Assembly: GCA_910576875.1 (NCBI GenBank)
Contig: CAJTKI010000055.1
Span: 1 to 10,361, forward strand
Length of the DNA: 10,361 nt
Reading direction: 5' to 3'
DNA from: an uncultured Christensenella sp.
GTDB lineage: Bacteria > Bacillota > Clostridia > Christensenellales > UBA3700
The notes under the pieces are model-generated. The model saw only the letters and a list, made by a program, of their open reading frames with translations. It did not search any database and was not told where the DNA came from. Below, piece after piece: positions 1-6,192 of the stretch (its first letter is position 1; each line of letters starts with the position of its first letter). The position numbers and the translations under genes were made by a program.

Positions 1-23
1 CGGCACTTTGACTGACGATTGTC

Positions 24-52
24 TTGACTTTATATAAAATAGTAGTTAATAT
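24..52 (+). promoter_or_regulatory. Promoter-like sequence, TTGACT-N17-TAATAT
   Basis: A -35 box TTGACT (24-29) lies 17 bases before a -10 box TAATAT (47-52), close to the sigma-A consensus. The predicted start near 59 falls directly before the hairpin at 61-97, so any transcript should end after about 40 nt. The surroundings are very A/T-rich, so a chance match is possible. No plus-strand gene follows for about 8 kb. Confidence 0.35.
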
Positions 53-60
53 GAATGTGT

Positions 61-98
61 AAAAAGTTCATGGAATACCATATTCTATGAACTTTTTT
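61..98. terminator. Strong bidirectional intrinsic terminator
   Basis: Arms 61-77 and 81-97 pair over 17 bp, with one G-T wobble and a 3-base loop. The A-run at the left and T-run at the right give a U-tract on both strands. On the minus strand it is the natural end point for the trpS operon, whose last gene stops at 484. On the plus strand it would stop transcription coming from the left of the window or from the promoter-like sequence at 24-52. Confidence 0.85.
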
Positions 99-109
99 CT
101 TCTTTGTTT

Positions 110-199
110 CAGTACGCGCCGATCGGAAAAAAATTATATTTCGATCTTTTTCGATAAAATTCGACAAATGCAAAAATAAGCAATGCTTTGCGCGTACTG
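110..199 (-). other. Inverted-repeat segment, candidate structured RNA
   Basis: The 10-base sequence CAGTACGCGC at 110-119 is matched by its exact reverse complement at 190-199, closing a segment of about 70 A/T-rich bases. Read on the minus strand, the interior offers two smaller hairpins: AAGC-ATT-GCTT just inside the 190-199 arm, and a GATCGAAA/TTTCCGATC stem near the 110-119 arm. Eleven bases after the outer helix comes the terminator at 61-98, so helix plus terminator would give an RNA of about 140 nt. I found no good promoter directly upstream on the minus strand. It could be a processed 3' end of the trpS operon transcript, or chance. I do not recognise an RNA family. Confidence 0.25.
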
Positions 200-235
200 C
201 TCTGTCTGCAATCGTGCAAGAACTACCTAATAAAT

Positions 236-260
236 CGGGCAACCCGATCCGGATTGCCCG
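236..260 (-). terminator. GC-rich hairpin downstream of the membrane protein gene
   Basis: CGGGCAA (236-242) pairs with TTGCCCG (254-260). After one mismatch, two further G-C pairs close a 5-base loop. On the minus strand the next bases are ATTTATTAGG, a weak, interrupted U-tract, so it may be a partial terminator or a 3' stabilising stem for the trpS operon transcript. The plus strand has no T-run after it. Confidence 0.35.
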
Positions 261-483
261 ACAATGGTAAGCAAACAATTGTAAGGAATTTGTTCGCAGG
301 CGTATGCGGCTCGGCGCGTTTCGACGCAACGATGTCCGTGTCGCGTCCCGAAACAACCCCCGAATATCCCAACGTATTGCCTGACCGAACATCCTATCCC
401 GCATGCGCGATATTGCGCAATAACAAGTATGTCGGACGCTCCCGATGCGAATACGCAAGATTCGATCGCGTCTTGTCGCTCCG

Positions 484-1152
484 TCAAGATCCGAACAAGT
501 CGTCCCGATCCTGCGACGCATCGTCCGCGCGCTCCTTGTCTGCGTCCGAAGTTTTGTCCGACTGCGACGGCTCTGCATCGCGATCGACTTCGCGCCGCGG
601 CGCGGCAGGCAAATGCCGCGAGACAAACGCGCAGACTTGACGGTACAAAATCCGATACAGCGTATCCAATGCCGCAAACGCGACAAACGCAAGCGCAAGC
701 AATGCGCCGAGCGTCCAACTGCGATGCCAAAACTCCAAATCCGCGATCACGATGCGCATGAGCCGAATCCCCGCGAAGAACGCCGCCAAAAAGAACGCGA
801 TCTTGATCGCGACAATGATTGCGATCTTGACCGCTTTGGGGATCGGCGCGCGTCGATACAGACAGTCTTCGCACAGCCAAGTAACGATCGGATACAGACC
901 GAAAAACAATGCAAACGGCACGATGCGTATATTGGCAAACAACGCGCCGAGCGCCGTCGCGATCGCATAGACCGCTACCGCGCCCCATGGCTGTCGGCGC
1001 GTAAGCGGCAGTGCGACGCACAGCCCCGCCAACGCATACATCGCGATCTTGCCCGTAGGCAGATACGCCGCGCCGACCAATGCCAAAACGGCGAACGCGC
1101 ACGCCACGCCGGACAGCGCGACGGTATATGCATTCAGACGGCGCCGTCTCAT
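484..1152 (-). CDS. Small polytopic membrane protein of unknown function
   Basis: A 222-residue protein with about six hydrophobic segments, near residues 9-31, 34-51, 56-75, 77-96, 107-130 and 146-166. A strongly charged tail rich in Asp, Arg, Ser and Lys follows from about residue 180. The second to fourth segments, with a central FFGLYPI motif, resemble small clostridial membrane proteins that look like ECF-transporter substrate-binding subunits; that likeness is from memory and weak. The start follows the stop of the DnaJ-like gene after only 4 bases (TGA-CGGT-ATG). No good ribosome binding site is close by, so translation is probably coupled to the gene before it. It is last in the trpS operon. 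Function is unknown; a role in membrane transport or anchoring is only a guess. Confidence 0.75.
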   Translation of the reverse strand: MRRRRLNAYTVALSGVACAFAVLALVGAAYLPTGKIAMYALAGLCVALPLTRRQPWGAVAVYAIATALGALFANIRIVPFALFFGLYPIVTWLCEDCLYRRAPIPKAVKIAIIVAIKIAFFLAAFFAGIRLMRIVIADLEFWHRSWTLGALLALAFVAFAALDTLYRILYRQVCAFVSRHLPAAPRREVDRDAEPSQSDKTSDADKERADDASQDRDDLFGS

Positions 1153-1156
1153 ACCG

Positions 1157-1783
1157 TCAACAACAGGGGATGAGATCTCCGCCCATGCACTCGCAACAAC
1201 AGTCGCAGCAAATCAACGTGGAACAGGTATTGCAGCAAGCATTGGCATTGCGCTCCGTCGAAGACGCGCCGTCGTCGGGACGACTGTACCCCGCGCGCGT
1301 CTGCGATCCGCCTTGCTGCTGCGCGCCCGTCTCCAAGACGCGGCGCAAATTGTCTTTGGCTTTGAGATACTTCTCATTGGAAGGATCGAGCGTGAGCGCG
1401 ATGTCCAATTGTTTTTGGCTCTCGACATTCCAATTGCGCTTGTGGTAGATCGCCGCTTGATAATAATGCCATTCCGCATCGCGGTGTTCGATCCCGTCGA
1501 GCATCTCTTGCGCGCGTTCCAATCGATTCTCCTTGATCGCCTGCAAGATATCGCCGTACGAGCCGCCCCCGCCGGATACGTGCACGTCGCGCAGGCGGTC
1601 TTCCATACAAGCGTTGTAAGCGTCTTCGATCTCGGCAAGCATACGCGCGGCATGCGCGCCGGCGGCGCCTTCGGCAAAGCGTTCGCTCTGATATCTGTCG
1701 CGCAATTCGATATACGCGCGTTCGATCTGGTCCTGCGTCGCATCGCGCGCGACGCCCAGTACTACATACGGATCTTTTTGCAT
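1157..1783 (-). CDS. DnaJ-like (J-domain) protein with TPR-like middle and Cys-rich tail
   Basis: A 208-residue protein. Residues 1-60 look like a J domain (KDPYVVLGVARDATQDQI opening, then two more helices ending EIEDAYNAC). The HPD motif needed to stimulate DnaK ATPase is absent: residues 32-34 read QSE. A glycine linker (71-74) precedes about 75 helical residues with a TPR-like pattern (AEWHYYQAAIYHKRN, then LDPSNEKYLKA). A polar stretch leads to a tail with 11 cysteines among residues 183-208, ending GGDLIPCC. Clostridial homologues often share this layout. The start at 1783 has an AAGGAG site about 8 bases away and overlaps the end of the DUF5685 gene by 22 bases; an in-frame ATG at 1834 is rejected. 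Possible roles are a specialised co-chaperone, or a metal or thiol protein built on a J-like scaffold. Family assignment is fairly sure; function is not. Confidence 0.88.
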   Translation of the reverse strand: MQKDPYVVLGVARDATQDQIERAYIELRDRYQSERFAEGAAGAHAARMLAEIEDAYNACMEDRLRDVHVSGGGGSYGDILQAIKENRLERAQEMLDGIEHRDAEWHYYQAAIYHKRNWNVESQKQLDIALTLDPSNEKYLKAKDNLRRVLETGAQQQGGSQTRAGYSRPDDGASSTERNANACCNTCSTLICCDCCCECMGGDLIPCC

Positions 1784-2637
1784 TTTTCCGTTCTCCTTAA
1801 CATATCTCGCGTACGGTCCAAAATGCCGTACCATATAATATTCGTCAACACGCCTTCGTAGCGCTCGAAACGCACTTTGTCAAACGCGTCGCACATCGCG
1901 CGGTAACAGCTCATCAACACCGTCTCCATCTGCTCGCCCTTGTCCGCCAGCAACTGCCCGCGATCGACAAACGCATAGCCGTCCGCCAAAAATACATTGT
2001 ATTTGCCGTGTTTGGCATCGTCGGCGGCATCGTCGATCGCATCCATCAGATAGACCCACTTGCCCATATGATACAGGATCGAAGCGATCTCGTCCGTACA
2101 GCGTTCGCCCAGCAACTCTCTGCCGACCTGCTCGATGCTCTGCGCAAACGGATGCGCCGCGCGATCGGGCGAATCGCAATCCGCGCGCTCCAACGCGCGC
2201 AACTGCTCGTAACCGTCGCCGACGGCGCGATCGCTGAGCGGCATCTCCCGCCGCGCGCGCTTATAATGGCGACGTACGACGCAAGCGTCCGTCATGCGCT
2301 TGGCAACGCTGCGATTGTCTTCCACGTCGTCCACGCATTTGTAATGCGCCAAAATGCTGTTGATCCAAACGATCTTGCGCATCAACGGACTGTAACGCAC
2401 GATGCTCTTCTTGCGGAACGGGTTGAGAATGCAAGTCTCGTTGGAAATCCCCGCTTCTTCTCCCGTCGCCGCATGCGCCAATACCGCCAAAAACGTCACA
2501 TCGTAGTTGGTCGTCAGACGCATGCACTGTCCGCAGTCCTTGCCGATCGCTTTGCACAGTCCGCAGTAAAAGGCCTTGTACATCGTAAAGTCTTTTACAA
2601 ACATATTGGGCTTGTCGGGCAAGACGTATCCGAACAT
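1762..2637 (-). CDS. DUF5685 family protein
   Basis: A 291-residue soluble protein that I recognise as DUF5685, an uncharacterised family mostly in Clostridia. It begins MFGYVLPDKPNM. It carries cysteines 25, 28, 35 and 38 (YCGLCKA...DCGQC), which could bind metal or form disulfides. Also present are TTNYDVTFLA (42-51), KCVDDVEDN (100-108), and an Asp-rich helix WVYLMDAIDDAADD (194-207) followed by GKYN. The Asp-rich helices recall all-alpha isoprenoid-synthase-type folds, but that is inference only. The start at 2637 lies 7 bases after the trpS stop, with an AGGCGG sequence as a weak ribosome binding site. A longer reading frame to 2769 would run far into trpS and lacks family similarity, so it is rejected. 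It lies between trpS and a DnaJ-like gene, the latter also Cys-rich, so the two products may work together. Confidence 0.87.
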   Translation of the reverse strand: MFGYVLPDKPNMFVKDFTMYKAFYCGLCKAIGKDCGQCMRLTTNYDVTFLAVLAHAATGEEAGISNETCILNPFRKKSIVRYSPLMRKIVWINSILAHYKCVDDVEDNRSVAKRMTDACVVRRHYKRARREMPLSDRAVGDGYEQLRALERADCDSPDRAAHPFAQSIEQVGRELLGERCTDEIASILYHMGKWVYLMDAIDDAADDAKHGKYNVFLADGYAFVDRGQLLADKGEQMETVLMSCYRAMCDAFDKVRFERYEGVLTNIIWYGILDRTRDMLRRTEKCKKIRM

Positions 2638-2644
2638 GACCCGC

Positions 2645-3652
2645 CTAATCCGCCCTGGGCAAAACGAACCCGATCGCCTGTTTGAACCGACGCAAAATCG
2701 GCGCGGCAATCTCGCGGGCGCGCCCCGCGCCGAACGCCGCAACCTCGTGCAAATACGCCGGATCGGCAATCAGACGATCGTAGCGCTCGCGGAACGGACG
2801 CAACATCTCGATCACCGCGTCGGCGGTCGCAAGTTTGAGATCGCCGTAACGCATGTGCCGACAATCCGCCGCGGTCGCTTCGACGCTGCGGTCGGTCGCC
2901 GCCGCCAAAATCGTCAACAAATTGGATACGCCCGGCTTGGAGATCGGGTCGTACGCGATCTGCGTGTCGCTGTCGGTGACTGCTTTCTTAAACTTCTTGA
3001 CGATCGTCTCGGGCGTATCGAGCACGCTGACGACCGCGTTGGGCGTCGGATCGGACTTGCTCATCTTGGAAGTCGGATCCTGCAAACTCATGATCTTGGC
3101 GCCGACCTTGGTCATCACGCCTTCCGGCACGACAAAGACGTCGCCGTACAGGTTGTTGACCCGCGTCGCGATGTCGCGCGCGATCTCGACGTGCTGTACC
3201 TGATCGATGCCGACCGGCACGCAATGCGTCCCGAACAATAAGATGTCCGCCGCCATCAGCACGGGATAATCCATCAAACCCATGTTGATATTGTCGGCAT
3301 GTTTGGCGGATTTATCCTTAAATTGCGTCATGCGGTTCATCTCGCCGACGTAGGTATAACAGTTGAGCAGCCAAGCCAGCTCGCAATGCTCGTGGACATG
3401 GGACTGCATATATAGGATACTGCGATCCTTGTCGATCCCCATCGCCAGACACAGCGCCATAAAACGCATCGCGTTGTCGTGCAAATCCTGCGGGTTCTGC
3501 CGCACGGTAATCGTGTGCAGATCGGCAAGCATGTAGATGCAACGGTGATCGGGATCGTCTTGCATGAGCCGCCAATTCTTTACAGCTCCGATATAATTGC
3601 CCAACGTCATGACGCCGGACGGTTGAATGCCGCTGTAAATGATTTTGCTCAT
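2645..3652 (-). CDS. trpS: Tryptophanyl-tRNA synthetase
   Basis: Charges tRNA-Trp with tryptophan using ATP, as a class I synthetase dimer in the cytoplasm. The 335-residue length is typical of bacterial TrpRS. The nucleotide-binding signature appears as SGIQPSG...LGNYIGA (residues 7-23), the HIGH-equivalent of this enzyme. The KMSKS loop is intact at 196-200. MAADILLF (133-140) includes the Asp that contacts the indole nitrogen in related enzymes, and PVGIDQVQH (146-154) is the usual active-site stretch. The start at 3652 has an AAGGAG site at good spacing; an in-frame ATG at 3742 lies upstream of the promoter and is rejected. It is first in an operon with DUF5685, the DnaJ-like gene and the membrane protein. 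The leader from the predicted start site is only about 40 nt, too short for a T-box. Confidence 0.97.
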   Translation of the reverse strand: MSKIIYSGIQPSGVMTLGNYIGAVKNWRLMQDDPDHRCIYMLADLHTITVRQNPQDLHDNAMRFMALCLAMGIDKDRSILYMQSHVHEHCELAWLLNCYTYVGEMNRMTQFKDKSAKHADNINMGLMDYPVLMAADILLFGTHCVPVGIDQVQHVEIARDIATRVNNLYGDVFVVPEGVMTKVGAKIMSLQDPTSKMSKSDPTPNAVVSVLDTPETIVKKFKKAVTDSDTQIAYDPISKPGVSNLLTILAAATDRSVEATAADCRHMRYGDLKLATADAVIEMLRPFRERYDRLIADPAYLHEVAAFGAGRAREIAAPILRRFKQAIGFVLPRAD

Positions 3653-3698
3653 GTTGTTCTCCTTTTTCGGAAACCGCGATCCGAATATATTATGATTC

Positions 3699-3727
3699 AG
3701 TATATCATATCCGCCCGCGCGTGTAAA
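3699..3727 (-). promoter_or_regulatory. Promoter of the trpS operon
   Basis: On the minus strand, TTTACA (-35, 3722-3727) and TATACT (-10, 3699-3704) are 17 bases apart. A TG one base before the -10 box makes an extended -10. The expected transcription start is near 3692, leaving about 40 nt before the trpS ATG. Confidence 0.8.
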
Positions 3728-3748
3728 ACAAAAACAGCGCATGACAAA

Positions 3749-3800
3749 GGGCGACGGTGTAATTTTTTCATGAAATCCGAAAATTACACGCCAATCGCCC
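3749..3800 (-). terminator. Long hairpin, probable terminator of the GH16 gene
   Basis: GGGCGA (3749-3754) pairs with TCGCCC (3795-3800). After an asymmetric internal loop, GTGTAATTTT (3757-3766) pairs with AAAATTACAC (3780-3789), leaving a 13-base loop. On the minus strand it lies between the GH16 stop (3842) and the trpS promoter. The T-run after it is short (TTTGTC), so termination may be incomplete and allow some read-through into trpS. A second small inverted repeat (GCATCG 3806-3811, CGATGC 3828-3833) lies just before it. Confidence 0.55.
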
Positions 3801-3841
3801 CGATTGCATCGCCCGAACGCTCGCGTCCGATGCGACGAAGA

Positions 3842-4993
3842 TCAATTGTTGGTCGTATACTCGCCCTCGTAATCGCTGTCCTGACGGATATGCGAGAGAT
3901 AGGATGTATTCTGATACACGCGCACGTAATCGATCTCGAACAATCCCGCTCCGCCGTCGTGGTCGAACTGTCCGATCCGCATCCCGTGCGGTCCCCAGCC
4001 GTCGCCCGCGTCGATCTCGCAGGTAAAACGCAAAAATTCCGCAACCTGCGCCACGCCGCCCGCGTCGGTCGCCCAAGTCGCCTGTCCGTCTATATAAAAT
4101 ACATAATGCGTCGGCGTCCACAACAGCGCGAACGTGTGGAACTCGCCGTCGTATAAATCATTGTCGCCGAGCGCGAAGATCTTGCCTTCCGAGCGTCCTT
4201 CCGCCGCATATCCGTCCCACAACAACGCATGTCCCATGCGGGAGATCTTGTCGTTGGTGGACAAAAACGCCGATTCGAACACGTCGATCTCGGTACCGTC
4301 CATGCCGTCGTTGCCGATCTTGCGCTGATACGTGGATTGCAGCCAAAACGCCGACCACATGCCGAGTTTGCGCGGGAAACGCACGCGCGTCTCATAATAT
4401 CCGAACGCTTGTCCCCACAGGATATCGTCTTCCTGAATGGGTCTGCCGATATTGTTGTAGATCGGCTGTCCGTCGTCGCCCAGTTTATTGCGCACGCGCC
4501 GCGTCTCGAATCCGCCCGTATACCGTCCGCGCGTGTCGCCGGCTTGCTTGTTGGCAATCTCGACCGCCGCGCACACGTCGCACGCGTGCGTCTGCCGATA
4601 TTCCGCGCGCACGACCGCATAGCCGTCCGCCGTAACCGAAACGAGATCGTCGCACCAGTAATTGGTATACTCGGGATGACTCTTGCTGTTGCTCGCCCAG
4701 CGCAGTCCGTGCGGGGACGTCGTCCAGATCTCGGGATTGAGCCCGTGATTGGACGCGTAGTCGGGCGTATAATCGAAATTGTCGATCAACGTCGGATACC
4801 AGCCCGCGGCGTTCGCATTCTCCTTCCCCGTCTCGTCCGCGACGTAATTGTCGCTCGTCAACCCGGACAGATCGGGCAACGCCGTCTCGAAACCGTTGTA
4901 CTGAAACGCTTCCGCATGCGTGTTCGTACAGCCGCCGAACAACATGCACGCGACGATCGCAACGCCGAATACGCAAATCCATACTTTCTTCAT
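3842..4993 (-). CDS. Glycoside hydrolase family 16 lipoprotein (beta-glucanase/laminarinase type)
   Basis: A 383-residue secreted enzyme expected to cut beta-1,3 or mixed beta-1,3/1,4 glucans or a similar polysaccharide. The N-terminus is a lipoprotein signal peptide (MKK, hydrophobic core, LFGGC with Cys22 as lipidation site), placing it on the outer face of the membrane. The GH16 signature EIDVFE at 235-240 keeps the nucleophile Glu235, Asp237 and acid/base Glu240. Other family features are FGYYETRVRFP (198-208), MWSAFWLQS (212-220), FHTFALLWTPTHYVFYIDG (285-303) and the closing strand FEIDYVRVYQ (352-361). No carbohydrate-binding module is seen. Cysteines 114, 138 and 141 are extra for the family. 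The start at 4993 has an AAGGGAG site; the longer frame to 5071 runs upstream through the promoter and is rejected. The gene stands alone, without neighbouring transporter or sugar genes, so the exact substrate cannot be named. Confidence 0.93.
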   Translation of the reverse strand: MKKVWICVFGVAIVACMLFGGCTNTHAEAFQYNGFETALPDLSGLTSDNYVADETGKENANAAGWYPTLIDNFDYTPDYASNHGLNPEIWTTSPHGLRWASNSKSHPEYTNYWCDDLVSVTADGYAVVRAEYRQTHACDVCAAVEIANKQAGDTRGRYTGGFETRRVRNKLGDDGQPIYNNIGRPIQEDDILWGQAFGYYETRVRFPRKLGMWSAFWLQSTYQRKIGNDGMDGTEIDVFESAFLSTNDKISRMGHALLWDGYAAEGRSEGKIFALGDNDLYDGEFHTFALLWTPTHYVFYIDGQATWATDAGGVAQVAEFLRFTCEIDAGDGWGPHGMRIGQFDHDGGAGLFEIDYVRVYQNTSYLSHIRQDSDYEGEYTTNN

Positions 4994-5006
4994 GTAGCAC
5001 TCCCTT

Positions 5007-5018
5007 GTACGTTCGTAC
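5007..5018. promoter_or_regulatory. Inverted repeat at the GH16 transcription start, possible operator
   Basis: GTACG-TT-CGTAC lies just downstream of the -10 box, about where transcription should start, and 13 bases before the GH16 ATG. Position and symmetry would suit a repressor site, but the arms are only 5 bp and no other copy was noticed, so this is tentative. Confidence 0.25.
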
Positions 5019-5024
5019 GACACT

Positions 5025-5053
5025 ATTGTAACCGATCCGACGACAAAAGGCAA
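5025..5053 (-). promoter_or_regulatory. Promoter of the GH16 gene
   Basis: On the minus strand, TTGCCT (-35, 5048-5053) and TACAAT (-10, 5025-5030) are exactly 17 bases apart. It sits between the ilvE terminator (5070-5095) and the GH16 start, giving a leader of about 25 nt. This supports independent transcription of the enzyme. Confidence 0.75.
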
Positions 5054-5069
5054 CCCCCTTATCCGACGC

Positions 5070-5095
5070 AAAAAAGCGCCGCCAAAGCGACGCTT
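5070..5095 (-). terminator. Intrinsic terminator of the tyrS-yigZ-ilvE operon
   Basis: On the minus strand, AAGCGTCGC and GCGGCGCTT form a 9-bp stem (5087-5095 with 5074-5082), with one G-U wobble and a 4-base loop, followed by six Ts (5075-5070, overlapping the stem base). It begins about 20 bases after the ilvE stop. Confidence 0.92.
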
Positions 5096-5115
5096 TCAAT
5101 CGTGCAATATCGATT

Positions 5116-6174
5116 TTATTTGACCTCGGTCACCCAGCCGAATTCGTCGGCGCAACGCTCGCTCTGAATACCGGTGATTTTGTCATACAAAAACGCCGTG
5201 ATTTCGCCCATCTTTCCGCCGTTGATTACCATATCCTTGCCGCGGAATCCGATCACGCCGACCGGCGAAATTACCGCGGCGGTGCCGGTGCCGAACGCTT
5301 CTTTGAGCTGACCGTTGTCGTATGCGGCGACGATCTCGTCCATACCGATGCGGCGCTCTTCGACCCGATAGCCGTATTTGCGCAATACCTGCAACGCAGA
5401 ATCCCGCGTAATGCCCGGCAAAATGCTGCCGACCAACGCCGGCGTTACGACGGTATCGCTGATCACGAAAAACATGTTCATGCTGCCGACTTCTTCGACG
5501 TATTTATGCTCCGCCGCATCCAGCCACAACGCTTGGTCGTAGCCTTTGCGGTTGGCGTACTCGCCGCCCATCAGACTGCAAGCGTAGTTGCCCATGCACT
5601 TGGCTTCGCCGGTGCCGCCGATCGCGGCGCGCACGAGATGCTCTTCGACCAGAATTTTGGTCGGTTCCAAGCCGTTGGCGTAATACGATCCGACCGGCGA
5701 AAGAATGATAAAAAACTTATAGCGTTTGCTCGCGTGCACGCCGAGCATTTCTTCGTCGGCGATCATCGTCGGACGAATGTACAACGCCGTGCCCGGCGCG
5801 GTCGGGATCCAATCCTGTTCCAGTCGCAACAACTCGAACAACGCGCTTTTGACGACGTCCGCGTCGATCGTCGGCATGCACATCCGCGTCGCGCTGCGGT
5901 TCATGCGCGCAAAGTTGTCGTCGATCCGGAATACCGTGATCTTGCCGTCCTCGGTGCGGTACGCTTTCGCGCCCTCGAAGATGCCCTGCCCGTAATGCAA
6001 CAGATTGGTCGCGGGCGGCATCGAGAACGGAGCGTACGGACAGATTTCCGGTTCGCCCCAAGCGCCGTTTTCGTACTCCATGACCAACATGTGGTCGGTA
6101 AAGTATTTGCCGAATCCCAATTTGGACGTATCGGTATATTTTGCTTTGGGAGCAGTCGTTTTGGTAATTTTCAT
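5116..6174 (-). CDS. ilvE: Branched-chain amino acid aminotransferase
   Basis: A PLP-dependent (fold type IV) enzyme that transfers amino groups between Val, Leu or Ile and 2-oxoglutarate, the last step of their synthesis. The 352 residues match the longer BCAT type shared by many Gram-positive bacteria and eukaryotes, rather than the ~310-residue E. coli form. Recognisable parts are LLHYGQGIFEGAKAYR (58-73), RPTMIADEEMLGV (134-146), the PLP-lysine region AKCMGNYACS with probable Lys192, and EEVGSMNMFFV (227-237). Further on come PGITRDSALQ (253-262) and FGTGTAAVISPVG (294-306). The start at 6174 follows a GGAGGGG site with about 6 bases spacing, and lies 18 bases after the yigZ stop. It is the last gene before the terminator at 5070-5095. 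No other ilv or leu genes are in the window. Confidence 0.96.
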   Translation of the reverse strand: MKITKTTAPKAKYTDTSKLGFGKYFTDHMLVMEYENGAWGEPEICPYAPFSMPPATNLLHYGQGIFEGAKAYRTEDGKITVFRIDDNFARMNRSATRMCMPTIDADVVKSALFELLRLEQDWIPTAPGTALYIRPTMIADEEMLGVHASKRYKFFIILSPVGSYYANGLEPTKILVEEHLVRAAIGGTGEAKCMGNYACSLMGGEYANRKGYDQALWLDAAEHKYVEEVGSMNMFFVISDTVVTPALVGSILPGITRDSALQVLRKYGYRVEERRIGMDEIVAAYDNGQLKEAFGTGTAAVISPVGVIGFRGKDMVINGGKMGEITAFLYDKITGIQSERCADEFGWVTEVK

Positions 6175-6192
6175 ATTTCCCCTCCGTAGGAG

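Larger units (their letters stand above)
99..483. other. Gene-free stretch between the trpS operon and its probable terminator
   Basis: I find no convincing coding region here. Reading frames that cross it either lack a ribosome binding site or are antisense or out of frame to the membrane protein gene at 484-1152. The left part (99-190) is very A/T-rich and the right part resembles the genome average. It holds a 10-bp inverted repeat (110-119 with 190-199), a compact hairpin (236-260) and a perfect 12-bp palindrome TATTGCGCAATA (411-422). On the minus strand it would be the long 3' untranslated region of the trpS operon, or the site of a small RNA. Confidence 0.6.

Noticed and set aside
411..422. 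Perfect 12-bp palindrome TATTGCGCAATA as an operator
   Set aside because: There is no promoter nearby and no second copy was noticed; a 12-bp palindrome can occur by chance in DNA of this composition.
188..640. Plus-strand 150-residue frame in the left gene-free stretch
   Set aside because: It needs a TTG start, lacks a ribosome binding site, and runs antisense into the membrane protein gene.
227..1102. 291-residue minus-strand open frame overlapping the membrane protein
   Set aside because: It is out of frame with the six-segment membrane protein, its sequence is low-complexity Arg/Ala/Gly, and there is no start signal.
1049..1861. 270-residue plus-strand frame across the DnaJ-like gene
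   Set aside because: It is antisense to a gene with recognisable J-like, TPR-like and Cys-tail parts, and shows no domain of its own.
2638..2769. N-terminal extension of the DUF5685 gene to 2769
   Set aside because: It would overlap trpS by over 120 bases, and the extension is Arg-rich without family likeness.
3653..3742. N-terminal extension of trpS to an ATG at 3742
   Set aside because: The added residues lie upstream of the predicted transcription start and are not TrpRS-like; the ATG at 3652 has AAGGAG.
4229..5167. 312-residue plus-strand open frame across the GH16 gene
   Set aside because: It is antisense to a gene with intact catalytic motifs, and its composition is typical of a shadow frame.
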